Shown piece by piece: positions 15,970 to 24,658 of a stretch of DNA of 64,000 bases; the first letter of the stretch is position 1, and each line of letters starts with the position of its first letter. The notes below the pieces were generated by a model. That model was not told where the DNA came from, ran no database searches, and saw only the letters and a program-made list of their open reading frames with translations. The stretch is from NCBI GenBank assembly GCA_015057585.1, contig SVEF01000005.1:1-64000 (forward strand), given 5' to 3'. The stretch comes from Lachnospiraceae bacterium. GTDB lineage: Bacteria > Bacillota > Clostridia > Lachnospirales > Lachnospiraceae. Position numbers and translations under genes: made by a program.

Positions 15970-17055
15970 ATGATATCCAATCAGATTTTACAAAGTACAA
16001 TCGAAGGCTTAAAAACGATTACCAGAGTTGATATCTGTATTCTTGATACAGAGGGAAAGGTACTTGCAACGACCATTCCGAATGCTGAGGTTTACGAAGG
16101 TGCCGTGCAGATGTTTGTCGATTCTCCGGCAGATTCGCAGGTGTTGCAGGGTTTCCAGTTCTTTAAGATTTTTGATGAACATCAGTTAGAGTATGTGTTA
16201 CTGGCAAAGGGTGACAGCGATGATGTTTATATGGTGGGCAAGGTGGCTTCTTTCCAGATTCAGAATCTGTTGGTGGCTTACAAGGAACGCTATGACAAGG
16301 ATAACTTTATCAAGAATCTGTTGCTGGATAATTTGCTTTTGGTAGATATTTATAACCGTGCAAAGAAATTACATATCGAGACAGAAGCCAGACGTGTTGT
16401 TTTTATCATTGAAACAAAAAATGAAAAGGATACGAATGCGCTGGAGACCGTACGCAGTCTGTTTGCGGGAAAAACAAAGGATTTCATTACAGCCGTAGAT
16501 GAAAAGAACATCATTCTGGTAAAAGAGTTAAAGGTGAACGAGACCTATGAAGATCTCAATAAGACAGCAAAGGTCATCCTTGACATGTTAAACACAGAAG
16601 CCATGACGAAAGTAAATGTGGCTTACGGTACGATTGTAAACGAGATTAAGGACGTATCCCGTTCTTATAAAGAGGCGAAGATGGCACTCGATGTCGGAAA
16701 GATTTTCTATAGCGACAGAAATGTAGTGGCATATGCAAACTTAGGTATCGGCCGTCTGATTTATCAGCTTCCGATGTCCTTATGTAAGATGTTTATCAAG
16801 GAGATTTTCGAGAATCAGTCGTTAGACGAGTTTGACGAAGAGACGCTTGTAACCATCAATAAGTTCTTTGAAAACAGCCTGAATGTTTCTGAGACTTCCA
16901 GACAGTTGTATATCCACAGAAATACGCTGGTTTACCGTCTGGACAAACTTCAGAAGACTACAAATCTCGATCTTCGTGTGTTTGAAGATGCGATTACCTT
17001 TAAGATTGCACTCATGGTTGTAAAGTACATGAAATATATGGAACATGTAGAATAA
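15970..17055 (+). CDS. CdaR/PucR-family transcriptional regulator
   Basis: A 361-residue regulator. The N-terminal 130 residues (IEGLKTITRVDICILDTEGKVL and onward) resemble the sugar-diacid recognition domain. A GGDEF-like degenerate middle part is typical of CdaR/PucR proteins. The C-terminal PucR helix-turn-helix is clear: NVSETSRQLYIHRNTLVYRLDKL followed by TNLDLRVFEDAITFKIAL. AGAGGTAAGGGG precedes the ATG. Its targets are unknown; it is upstream of ftsEX but separated from it by a terminator, so a link to cell division is not implied. Confidence 0.8.
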   Translation: MISNQILQSTIEGLKTITRVDICILDTEGKVLATTIPNAEVYEGAVQMFVDSPADSQVLQGFQFFKIFDEHQLEYVLLAKGDSDDVYMVGKVASFQIQNLLVAYKERYDKDNFIKNLLLDNLLLVDIYNRAKKLHIETEARRVVFIIETKNEKDTNALETVRSLFAGKTKDFITAVDEKNIILVKELKVNETYEDLNKTAKVILDMLNTEAMTKVNVAYGTIVNEIKDVSRSYKEAKMALDVGKIFYSDRNVVAYANLGIGRLIYQLPMSLCKMFIKEIFENQSLDEFDEETLVTINKFFENSLNVSETSRQLYIHRNTLVYRLDKLQKTTNLDLRVFEDAITFKIALMVVKYMKYMEHVE

Positions 17056-17062
17056 AAACGAG

Positions 17063-17086
17063 GGGCTGCCATCGGCGGCCCTTCTT
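17063..17086 (+). terminator. Intrinsic terminator after the CdaR-like gene
   Basis: GGGCTGCC (17063-17070) pairs with GGCGGCCC (17074-17081), with one G-U pair and an ATC loop, followed by TTCTTT. Confidence 0.7.
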
Positions 17087-17118
17087 TGCTTAATTGGGAG
17101 GAAACCGTAGGAGGATTT

Positions 17119-17856
17119 ATGACAGAGTACGATATCCAGAGAGAGATGAGCAAAATTGAGGCTCCGGTTATTTTGTTTGAAAATGTATCAAAGGAATACC
17201 AAAAAGGTGTTGCTGCGATTGAAAATATAAATATCAGTATTTATAAAGGCGAATTTGTCTTTATTGTAGGAAGCAGTGGCTCGGGAAAATCCACGCTGAT
17301 TCGTCTTTTGATGAAGGAAATTCTGCCGTCTAAGGGAAAGGTGTTTGTAGCCGGCAGGGAAATCGGACGGCTCCGTCGCCGTCAGGTGAGCAAATACCGC
17401 AGGAGTATTGGCGTAGTGTTCCAGGATTTCCGTCTGTTGAAAGACAGAAATGTGTTTGAGAATGTAGCGTTTGCGCAGCGTGTGGTAGAAGCGCCAATCC
17501 GTGAAATCAAGCGTCAGGTACCAAAGATGCTGTCGTTGGTTGGCTTGACGGACAAATATAAGGCATATCCGGGTGAATTATCCGGTGGTCAGCAGCAGAG
17601 AGTAGCGCTTGCAAGAGCACTGGTAAATAATCCGGTGATTCTTTTGGCAGATGAGCCGACCGGAAATCTGGATCCGAAAAATTCCTGGGAAATCATGACT
17701 CTTTTGGAGGAAATCAACAAAAGAGGGACAACCGTAGTTGTGGTAACACACAACCAGGAAATTGTAGACCGGATGCAGAAACGTGTCATTACACTGAAAA
17801 ACGGCAGGGTAATCAGCGACGAGGAAAAGGGAAGGTACAAGTATGCAAAGAATTAG
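17119..17856 (+). CDS. ftsE: Cell-division ABC ATPase FtsE
   Basis: ATPase of the FtsEX complex, which transmits ATP hydrolysis across the membrane to activate peptidoglycan hydrolases. Walker A VGSSGSGKSTLIRLLM, the FtsE-typical RRSIGVVFQDFRLLKDRNVFENVAF, the signature LSGGQQQRVALARAL and Walker B ILLADEPTGNLDP are visible. The protein is 245 residues from ATG 17119, where AGGAGG sits only 4 bases upstream. A downstream ATG at 17149 is a possible alternative start. The gene overlaps ftsX by 14 bases. Confidence 0.9.
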   Translation: MTEYDIQREMSKIEAPVILFENVSKEYQKGVAAIENINISIYKGEFVFIVGSSGSGKSTLIRLLMKEILPSKGKVFVAGREIGRLRRRQVSKYRRSIGVVFQDFRLLKDRNVFENVAFAQRVVEAPIREIKRQVPKMLSLVGLTDKYKAYPGELSGGQQQRVALARALVNNPVILLADEPTGNLDPKNSWEIMTLLEEINKRGTTVVVVTHNQEIVDRMQKRVITLKNGRVISDEEKGRYKYAKN

Positions 17857-18763
17857 AACGTTATTTTACTGTATGAAGCAGGGGATTCGCAGCGTATGGA
17901 AAAACAGGGTTTATTCACTTGCATCCGCAGGAACCATTACGGCGTGCCTTTTGCTTTTGGGCGTGTTTTATTTTGTTGTTGCAAATTTTAATTATGCTAT
18001 GAAATCTGCGGAAAGCATGGTAGGTATTACCGTGTTTTTTGAGCGTGGCACGACGGAAGCACGCATGATGGAAATAAAAGAAGAAATCCGGCTTCGTGTA
18101 GAGGTGGATCATATTGTCTACATATCTGCGGAGGAAGCGTGGGAAACATATAAAAAGGAAAACCTAAGTGCAGAACTGATTGAAACATTCGGTTCGGATA
18201 ATCCGTTGGAAGATTCGGCGTCGCTGGAGGTTTATTTAAATGACGTTACCATGCAGAAAGCATTGGTGCGTTTTGCAGAGGACATCGACGGAGTCCGAAA
18301 AGTCAATCATTCGGAATCGGTAGCAGAGAGTTTTGCAGGAATCGAAACTTTGGTTTTGGTCATTTCCGTCGGATTGATTGCGATTTTAGTGGCAGTGGCG
18401 GTCTTTTTAATCCGTACCACGATTTCCACCGGTATCAGCGTGCGCAGGGAAGAAATTTCCATTATGAGCATTTTTGGTGCGACAGATTTCTTTATCCGGG
18501 CACCGTTTGTGGTAGAAGGACTGATAATCGGATTTTTGGGCACCATCCTGCCTGTAGGGCTTTTGTATGTGGTATACGGAGAAGTGGTTGCTACATTGAA
18601 AGAGCAGTTTGAAGGTGTATTTACTTCGATGAAGTTTTTGGACCGGGTGGAGATTATGAACCGGTTTGTTCCGATTGCTTTATTATTTAGTTTGGGAATC
18701 GGTTTAGTTGCCAGTCATGTGACAGCAAAAAGACAGATCCGTAAGATTGAGATGCAGCACTAA
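17843..18763 (+). CDS. ftsX: Cell-division membrane protein FtsX
   Basis: Permease-like partner of FtsE, 306 residues. The N-terminal cytoplasmic helix (RTLFYCMKQGIRSVWKNRVYSLASAGTITA) leads into the first membrane segment (about 22-48). An extracellular loop of about 120 residues, the docking site for hydrolases, follows; then come three membrane segments (about 170-195, 220-245, 275-298). SVRREEISIMSIFGATDFFIRAPFVVEG is a family hallmark. The start lies inside ftsE with AAGG 7 bases upstream, indicating translational coupling. Confidence 0.9.
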   Translation: MQRIRTLFYCMKQGIRSVWKNRVYSLASAGTITACLLLLGVFYFVVANFNYAMKSAESMVGITVFFERGTTEARMMEIKEEIRLRVEVDHIVYISAEEAWETYKKENLSAELIETFGSDNPLEDSASLEVYLNDVTMQKALVRFAEDIDGVRKVNHSESVAESFAGIETLVLVISVGLIAILVAVAVFLIRTTISTGISVRREEISIMSIFGATDFFIRAPFVVEGLIIGFLGTILPVGLLYVVYGEVVATLKEQFEGVFTSMKFLDRVEIMNRFVPIALLFSLGIGLVASHVTAKRQIRKIEMQH

Positions 18764-18783
18764 AGAAGAAAGGTGGGCTCTGA

Positions 18784-20070
18784 GTGAAAAAGAAGAGAAA
18801 GAGAATATGGTTTTTAGTTTCGCTGCTGCTTCTTTCATTGGGAATCGGCATGGTGCCTTCGGCAGTCAATCAAGTGCTTGCGGGCACATCAAAATCCTAC
18901 CAGGATCAGATTGATGCAGCGAAGAAAAAGAAGCAGGAACTGGAACAGGCACAGAAGGAACTGGAAAAAAAGATAAAAGAGTTAAAAGAAAAGCAGGGTG
19001 ATATGGAAGAGTATATGCTTGCGCTGGATGAAAAGACCATGTCCCTGCTTGAAGATATCGACCACCTGGAAGGTGAAATTGCCGCGTGCGAGGAAATCCT
19101 GAAGCAGACACAGGAGGAACTGGAAGCAGCAAAGATAAAAGAAGCAGATCAGTATGAAACAATGAAAAAGCGTATCTGCTATATGTATGAGAACGGAGAG
19201 ACCGGCTTTTTGGAGGTGCTTTTAGGACAGGGAAGCCTGTCGGATTTGTTTAACCAGATGGAGTACCGGAGAGAAATTACGAGGTATGACAATCAATTGT
19301 TAGACCGCTACCATGAAGCCAAATTGCAGGTAATTAATACCGAGGCACTTTTGGAAGCACAATTGGCGGAATTACATATACTAAAAGAAACGCAGGAAGC
19401 AGAGCTTGCAGCAGTGGAAGAGTTGAGTGCGGCAAAAGCAGTGGAACTTGCGGCACTGGCAGAAAGTATCGGTGTAGATGAGGAAATGCTGTTTAATTTC
19501 TGGGAAGAGATTATGGAGCAGGGAGCTACAGTCGAGGAACTGGAACGGTTGGAAGCAGAACGTATTGCAGAGGAAGAGAGAAAGCGGAAAGAAGAAGAGG
19601 AACGTCTGCGCAGAGAGGAAGAAGAACGGAAAAAACAGGAAGCGATGAAGAAAAATCAGAGCATTGATAACATGATCTGGCCGATTCCTGCCAGCAGTCG
19701 TATTACTTCTTATTTCGGATACCGGAAAGCGCCTGCAAAGGGAGCATCCACCTATCATAAGGGAATTGATGTGGGAGCGCCTACCGGAACTACCGTAATT
19801 GCGGCAATTGCAGGCACGGTGACAAAGGCGACGTATAATTCGACTTCCGGTTATTATGTGGTAATCGACCACGGAAACGGCGTGGAAACCAAGTATCTTC
19901 ACGCTTCTAAATTGTTAGTAAAAGCCGGAGATTATGTGGAGAGAGGACAGCCGGTAATCAAGGTTGGCTCCACCGGGGTATCGACAGGTGCGCATTTGCA
20001 TTTTGGACTGTTTATAAACGGAGTCGCAGTAAACCCGCTCGATTATGTGACATATGAAGATAATAAGTAA
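18784..20070 (+). CDS. Murein hydrolase activator/peptidase, coiled coil plus M23 domain
   Basis: A secreted 428-residue protein with a signal peptide (about 1-35, ending near NQVLAGTSK). A long coiled coil rich in Glu, Lys and Gln (about 40-110 and 180-300) comes before a C-terminal M23 endopeptidase domain. The M23 metal ligands are seen in HKGIDVGAP and HLHFGLF. The layout matches EnvC/PcsB-like proteins that FtsEX activates through their coiled coil. GTG 18784 follows AAGGTGGG. It is 20 bases after ftsX, so FtsX is its probable partner. Since both Zn-binding motifs are intact, it may cleave peptide cross-links itself. Confidence 0.88.
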   Translation: MKKKRKRIWFLVSLLLLSLGIGMVPSAVNQVLAGTSKSYQDQIDAAKKKKQELEQAQKELEKKIKELKEKQGDMEEYMLALDEKTMSLLEDIDHLEGEIAACEEILKQTQEELEAAKIKEADQYETMKKRICYMYENGETGFLEVLLGQGSLSDLFNQMEYRREITRYDNQLLDRYHEAKLQVINTEALLEAQLAELHILKETQEAELAAVEELSAAKAVELAALAESIGVDEEMLFNFWEEIMEQGATVEELERLEAERIAEEERKRKEEEERLRREEEERKKQEAMKKNQSIDNMIWPIPASSRITSYFGYRKAPAKGASTYHKGIDVGAPTGTTVIAAIAGTVTKATYNSTSGYYVVIDHGNGVETKYLHASKLLVKAGDYVERGQPVIKVGSTGVSTGAHLHFGLFINGVAVNPLDYVTYEDNK

Positions 20071-20090
20071 GAAAAGCAAGGAGAAATGGC

Positions 20091-21422
20091 ATGAGAAAAG
20101 GTGGAAAAATGAAGAAGTTTCTGATCGTTTTTTTAGTGACTTGTCTGGTGTTTTGCAATGGCTGCAGTTTGATTTTGCTGAATCATTACAAGGAAAACGA
20201 CGGAAACAAGGTTCAGATTGGAGAAGAAAAGCCGCAGACTGCACAAAAGGATACAGAAAGTACACCAAAGGCAACGGATACGCCGGGGGCATCGCCGTCG
20301 GAAGGACCAAAGGTGCCGTCGACGACAGACGGAGCATTGCTGAGTGAGTCGCTGAATGGGAAACTGGAACTTTTAGAGTATGTGATTAACCAGTACTATA
20401 TGGATGAGATTTCCGTAGAAGAGTTACAGACCGGTATTTACAAAGGCTTGTTGGAGGGTCTGGGTGACCCGTACTCCTGTTATTATACGGCAGAAGAGTT
20501 TGACGCTCTGATGGAGTCTACCAGCGGAATTTATGCCGGAATCGGTGCGGTAGTCCAGCAGAATTTAAAGACGATGTACATTACGGTAGTAAAGCCGTAT
20601 GTGGATGCACCTGCTTATAAGGCAGGCATGTTGCCGGGGGACATCATTTATATGGTAGATGATGTAGACGTTACCGGAATGGAAATCGATTCCGTGGTTG
20701 CCATGATGAAGGGAGAACCGGGCACACAGGTAAAAGTTACGGTGGTGCGTGACGGAGAATCCGAGCCGGTAGAACTTTTGATTACCAGAGCGTGGATTGA
20801 AGTAGAAACCGTAGAATACGAAATGTTGGATAATCACATCGGTTATATTCTGGTGTCCGGTTTTGAGGAAGTGACGGCGACACAGTTTATAGATGCGATT
20901 AAGGATTTAAAGAAACAGGGAATGGAGGGCCTGGTGATTGACTTGAGAGACAATCCGGGCGGACTCCTTGATATTGTGGCTGAGATGTTGGATTACATTC
21001 TTCCGGAAGGACTGATTGTCTATACGGAAGATAAGTATGGCAATCGCGACGAAATCAAAGGAACTAACAAGGATGTCCTGTTTATGCCGATGGTAGTCAT
21101 GATTAACGGAAACAGTGCCAGCGCTTCGGAAATCTTTGCCGCCTGCATGCAGGATTATAAGGCAGCGACCATTCTTGGAACGACCAGTTTCGGTAAGGGC
21201 ATTGTACAGTCGATTATACCGTTTACGGATGGCACGGCAGTAAAGATTACGGTGGCGCAGTATTTTACGCCAAGAGGTGTCTGCATTCACGGAACCGGTG
21301 TTGTGCCGGATATTGAAGTGGAATTAAACGAAGAACTGCTGCAGAAGGTGGTAATCGAACACGAAGAGGATAACCAGTTACAGGCAGCAATCAAACATCT
21401 GCTGGAAGAAATAAAAAAGTAA
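20091..21422 (+). CDS. S41 family C-terminal processing peptidase (CtpA/CtpB-like)
   Basis: A 443-residue secreted or membrane-anchored serine protease. An N-terminal hydrophobic segment (about 6-26) is followed by a Pro/Thr-rich linker, then a PDZ domain (about 140-225; GIYAGIGAVVQ, AYKAGMLPGDIIYMVDD). The S41 catalytic core has the Ser in NGNSASASEIFAA and the Lys in TSFGKGIVQ. CtpB-type proteases trim envelope or signalling proteins. It follows the M23 gene by 20 bases and so is likely in the ftsEX operon. AAGGAG is 7 bases before ATG 20091; an internal ATG at 20109 is an alternative. Confidence 0.9.
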   Translation: MRKGGKMKKFLIVFLVTCLVFCNGCSLILLNHYKENDGNKVQIGEEKPQTAQKDTESTPKATDTPGASPSEGPKVPSTTDGALLSESLNGKLELLEYVINQYYMDEISVEELQTGIYKGLLEGLGDPYSCYYTAEEFDALMESTSGIYAGIGAVVQQNLKTMYITVVKPYVDAPAYKAGMLPGDIIYMVDDVDVTGMEIDSVVAMMKGEPGTQVKVTVVRDGESEPVELLITRAWIEVETVEYEMLDNHIGYILVSGFEEVTATQFIDAIKDLKKQGMEGLVIDLRDNPGGLLDIVAEMLDYILPEGLIVYTEDKYGNRDEIKGTNKDVLFMPMVVMINGNSASASEIFAACMQDYKAATILGTTSFGKGIVQSIIPFTDGTAVKITVAQYFTPRGVCIHGTGVVPDIEVELNEELLQKVVIEHEEDNQLQAAIKHLLEEIKK

Positions 21423-21444
21423 AATAGAGGAACAAAATAAAGAA

Positions 21445-21490
21445 ACTCCTTTTTGGGAATACTGTAGGTATTCCCAAAAGGAGTATTTTT
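21445..21490 (+). terminator. Intrinsic terminator closing the ftsEX operon
   Basis: Arms 21445-21462 and 21468-21484 pair over 17 positions with one bulged base, followed by ATTTTT. Confidence 0.9.
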
Positions 21491-21504
21491 GTACACTTTA
21501 GTAC

Positions 21505-21533
21505 TTGAAATAGGAAAAGAAGTGTGGTAAGAT
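21505..21533 (+). promoter_or_regulatory. Promoter of the ACT/hom operon
   Basis: TTGAAA (21505-21510), a 17-base spacer and TAAGAT (21528-21533) are about 55 bases before the ACT protein start. Confidence 0.6.
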
Positions 21534-21587
21534 ATTCGCCATACGGACAAGTGTTTTTCTTGCACGTACACAAAGTAAGGGAAGTTG

Positions 21588-22037
21588 GTGCAAAAGGTGA
21601 ATGATGAGAGTTTCTTTATTGTAAAGAAAAGAGCGGTTCCGGAAGTTTTGCTAAAGGTAGTAGAAGCAAAGCGGTTGTTAGATTCCGAGCGGGCCATGAC
21701 CGTGCAGGAGGCAACAGAACAGGTGGATATCAGCAGAAGTTCCTTTTATAAATACAAGGATGATATTTATACGTTTCATGAAAAAACACGGGGGAGAACG
21801 TTGACGTTTATGCTTCAGTTAGATGACAAGCCGGGACTGCTGTCCATGGTGCTTTCTGTTTTGGCAAACGGAAAAGCGAACGTTTTGACCATTCATCAGG
21901 CGATTCCGACGGGAGGCATTGCTTCTATTACGCTCAGCGTGGAGATTCAGCCGGAAACAGAGGACACAGAATGTCTGATGCAGCATATGCAGCAGATAGA
22001 CGGCGTTCATTATTTGAAAGTATTAGGTTTTGAATAG
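21588..22037 (+). CDS. ACT domain-containing protein (PheB/UPF0735 type)
   Basis: About 149 residues: an N-terminal HTH-like part (SERAMTVQEATEQVDISRSSFYKYKDDIY) and a C-terminal ACT domain (LTFMLQLDDKPGLLSMVLSVLANGKANVLTIHQAIPTGG). ACT domains usually bind amino acids. Lying 29 bases before homoserine dehydrogenase, it may sense a threonine-family amino acid, but no target is known. The start is not ATG: TTG 21585, GTG 21588 and GTG 21597 are in frame. I chose 21588, 7 bases after AAGG. Confidence 0.82.
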   Translation: MQKVNDESFFIVKKRAVPEVLLKVVEAKRLLDSERAMTVQEATEQVDISRSSFYKYKDDIYTFHEKTRGRTLTFMLQLDDKPGLLSMVLSVLANGKANVLTIHQAIPTGGIASITLSVEIQPETEDTECLMQHMQQIDGVHYLKVLGFE

Positions 22038-22066
22038 AGTAAACGGGACAGAGAAGGAGAACAAGT

Positions 22067-23287
22067 ATGAAAATAGCAGTATTAGGATACGGCACCATTG
22101 GCTCCGGTGTGGTAGAGGCAATTGAAACAAACAGGGAAAGCATTGCAAAACGTGCCGGGAAGGAAATCGAGGTGAAGTATGTTCTTGATTTGCGGGAATT
22201 TCCGGGGAATCCGATTGAAGATATTTTAGTACATGAGTTTGCACCGATTGCGCAGGATGACGAGATTGAATGTGTCGTAGAAGCCATGGGTGGAGTGGAA
22301 CCGGCATATTCTTATGTTAAAGAGAGTTTGCTTCGGGGAAAGAGTGTTTGTACCTCCAACAAAGAATTGGTAGCAAAGCATGGGGCAGAACTTTTAGAGA
22401 TTGCCAGACAAAAGAAAGTGAATTTTTTATTTGAAGCAAGCGTGGGCGGAGGAATTCCGATTATCCGCCCGTTAAACCAGTCTCTGACCGCTGATGAGAT
22501 TATGGAGATTACCGGTATTGTAAACGGTACAACCAACTATATCCTGACCAAGATGAGCAGAGAAGGGGCTACCTTTGAAAACGCACTGAAAGAAGCCCAG
22601 GAACTTGGTTATGCGGAAAGAAATCCGGCAGCCGATGTCGAAGGCTATGATGCAGGAAGAAAACTTGCGATTTTAACCTCTCTTGCTTACGGCATGCAGG
22701 TGGACTATGAAGACATTTATATGGAAGGTATCACAAAAATCACAGATGTGGATTTTAAATATGCGCAGGCAATGGGAGCAGATATTAAACTCCTGGCGAC
22801 CGGAAAACGGACCGGCGACAGTTTTTATGCGATGGTAACACCAAAGTTAATTCGCGATGACAATCCGTTGTATCCGGTCAGAGGTGTGTTTAACAGTATT
22901 TTGGTAAAAGGAAACCTGCTCGGGGATGTTATGTTTTACGGCAGCGGTGCAGGAAAACTGCCGACAGCAAGTGCGGTTGTGGCGGACGTTGTGGATGCGG
23001 CAAAACATAAAGGCACTAACATTATGACCATATGGAGTAATAAAAAACTGGCACTTTCTGACCGGATGGATTCGGAATCCGGCTTTTTTGTCCGGGTACC
23101 GGAAGAAGAGGAAGAAACTGCAAAGGCTGTGTTTGCCGGATTGGAAGAAGTACGGATTCCTGCCTCTTCCGGAGTGGTTGGTGAGTTCGCATTTATGACA
23201 CCAAAGATGAGTGAAAGAGAATTTGCTGAAAAGGCGGTACGCCTTACGGTTCTAAACAGAATCCGCGCAGAGTGGGACGCACAGTAG
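22067..23287 (+). CDS. hom: Homoserine dehydrogenase
   Basis: NAD(P)H-dependent reduction of aspartate semialdehyde to homoserine, the branch point to threonine and methionine. The 406 residues comprise a Rossmann domain (VLGYGTIGSGVVEAI), the catalytic region NKELVAKHG, FEASVGGGIPIIRPLNQSL, GIVNGTTNYILTKM and EAQELGYAERNPAADVEGYDAGRKLAIL, and a C-terminal ACT-like domain. AGAAGGAGAA precedes the ATG. Downstream, 46 bases on, is a PGM-like gene proposed as the next enzyme. Confidence 0.95.
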   Translation: MKIAVLGYGTIGSGVVEAIETNRESIAKRAGKEIEVKYVLDLREFPGNPIEDILVHEFAPIAQDDEIECVVEAMGGVEPAYSYVKESLLRGKSVCTSNKELVAKHGAELLEIARQKKVNFLFEASVGGGIPIIRPLNQSLTADEIMEITGIVNGTTNYILTKMSREGATFENALKEAQELGYAERNPAADVEGYDAGRKLAILTSLAYGMQVDYEDIYMEGITKITDVDFKYAQAMGADIKLLATGKRTGDSFYAMVTPKLIRDDNPLYPVRGVFNSILVKGNLLGDVMFYGSGAGKLPTASAVVADVVDAAKHKGTNIMTIWSNKKLALSDRMDSESGFFVRVPEEEEETAKAVFAGLEEVRIPASSGVVGEFAFMTPKMSEREFAEKAVRLTVLNRIRAEWDAQ

Positions 23288-23333
23288 GAATCGGGAGAAT
23301 GGCAATGTGCATAGGCACAGAAATGAGGCGGAT

Positions 23334-24536
23334 ATGAAATATATCGTAGTTTTGGGAGACGGAATGGCGGATTATCCGGTGGAGGAACTGGAGGGGAAGA
23401 CGCCGTTAGAACATGCAAACACACCCGTTATGGATGAACTTTCAGGAAAGGGTGTGGTTGGCCTGGCGCACACGATACCGGAAGGAATGAGTCCGGGATC
23501 GGATACTGCGAATTTGGCGGTACTCGGATATAATCCGAAAGTTTATTATACCGGAAGGTCTCCGTTGGAGGCGCTGAGCATCGGTGTGGCGATGAAGGAA
23601 ACGGATATTGCGCTACGCTGTAATATTGTAACGGTTTCGGAAGAAGATACGGAATATGGAAACAGAACGATATTAGACCACAGTTCCGGTGAAATTAGCA
23701 CAGAGGATGCTGCGGTCTTACTGGAAGCTGTACGTAAGGAACTGGAAAATGAAGAATATAAGTTTTATGTCGGGACCAGTTATCGTCATCTGACGATTTG
23801 GGAGAACGGAACAGTGGTGGATTTGGTTCCTCCGCATGATATTCTTGGAAGGAAGATTGGCGGATATCTGCCGGAAGAGGATGCTCTCCGGTTTATGATG
23901 GAGAAGAGTTATGAGATTTTAAATCATCACCCGATCAACGAACAGCGTGCAAAAGAGGGAAAGAATAAAGCCAATTCGCTTTGGTTCTGGGGAGCAGGAA
24001 CAAGGCCTGCGCTCACTTCGTTTGAAGAAAAAACAGGGAAACGCGGCGTCATGGTTTCTGCTGTGGATTTGTTAAAAGGAATTGCCATTGGTGCAGGCAT
24101 GAAAGTGGTGGAAGTCGAAGGAGCAGACGGTACCCTGCATACCAATTATGAAGGGAAAGCGACAGCAGCAGTGCACGCTTTGCTGAATGACGGATTTGAT
24201 TTTGCCTATGTCCATATTGAGGCGCCTGATGAGATGGGACACCAGGGAAGTCTGGAACGAAAGGTGAAGGCGATTGAATACCTGGACGATAAGGTAATAC
24301 GGAGTATTAAGGAGAAAATGGATGCTTCAGGGGAACCGTACCGGTTGCTTGTGACGCCGGATCATCCGACGCCTCTCTCTCTTCGTACCCATGTGGCAGA
24401 ACCGGTACCGTTTTTGATTTATGACAGCACTAAGGGGCGGAAGCGAATCGGATATTATAATGAAAAAGAAGCAAGGCAAAGCGGTATTGTAATTGAAAAC
24501 GGATATGAACTGATCGAGAGATTTCTTTCGGAATAG
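23334..24536 (+). CDS. Cofactor-independent phosphoglycerate mutase-like protein; candidate homoserine kinase analog
   Basis: A 400-residue alkaline-phosphatase-superfamily metalloenzyme of the archaeal ApgM family. It shows the metal-binding VVLGDGMADYPVEELEGKT, the catalytic Ser region in EGMSPGSDTANLAVLGYNP, AYVHIEAPDEMGHQG and VTPDHPTP for the second metal site. The family is annotated as 2,3-bisphosphoglycerate-independent PGM. In bacteria, members next to hom have been proposed as functional analogs of homoserine kinase, and that context holds here. No ordinary thrB is in the window. I chose ATG 23334 (MKYIVVLGDG), with GAGGCGG upstream; the frame is open to 23307. Confidence 0.82.
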   Translation: MKYIVVLGDGMADYPVEELEGKTPLEHANTPVMDELSGKGVVGLAHTIPEGMSPGSDTANLAVLGYNPKVYYTGRSPLEALSIGVAMKETDIALRCNIVTVSEEDTEYGNRTILDHSSGEISTEDAAVLLEAVRKELENEEYKFYVGTSYRHLTIWENGTVVDLVPPHDILGRKIGGYLPEEDALRFMMEKSYEILNHHPINEQRAKEGKNKANSLWFWGAGTRPALTSFEEKTGKRGVMVSAVDLLKGIAIGAGMKVVEVEGADGTLHTNYEGKATAAVHALLNDGFDFAYVHIEAPDEMGHQGSLERKVKAIEYLDDKVIRSIKEKMDASGEPYRLLVTPDHPTPLSLRTHVAEPVPFLIYDSTKGRKRIGYYNEKEARQSGIVIENGYELIERFLSE

Positions 24537-24542
24537 AGACAG

Positions 24543-24579
24543 GAGAGCATGCAAAGAGGTAAGAGGTATGCTCTCTTTT
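24543..24579 (+). terminator. Intrinsic terminator after the hom operon
   Basis: GAGAGCAT (24543-24550) pairs with ATGCTCTC (24568-24575), followed by TTTT. Confidence 0.75.
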
Positions 24580-24583
24580 ATTC

Positions 24584-24612
24584 TTGCTGATTGAAAAAAA
24601 ATGAGGTATAAT
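24584..24612 (+). promoter_or_regulatory. Promoter of the cyclase/CARF gene pair
   Basis: TTGCTG (24584-24589), a 17-base spacer and a perfect TATAAT (24607-24612) lie 46 bases upstream of the cyclase start. Confidence 0.7.
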
Positions 24613-24658
24613 AAACGATAAGCAGGGTGTTTTGACAGTCGCACAGGAGGGACATAAG

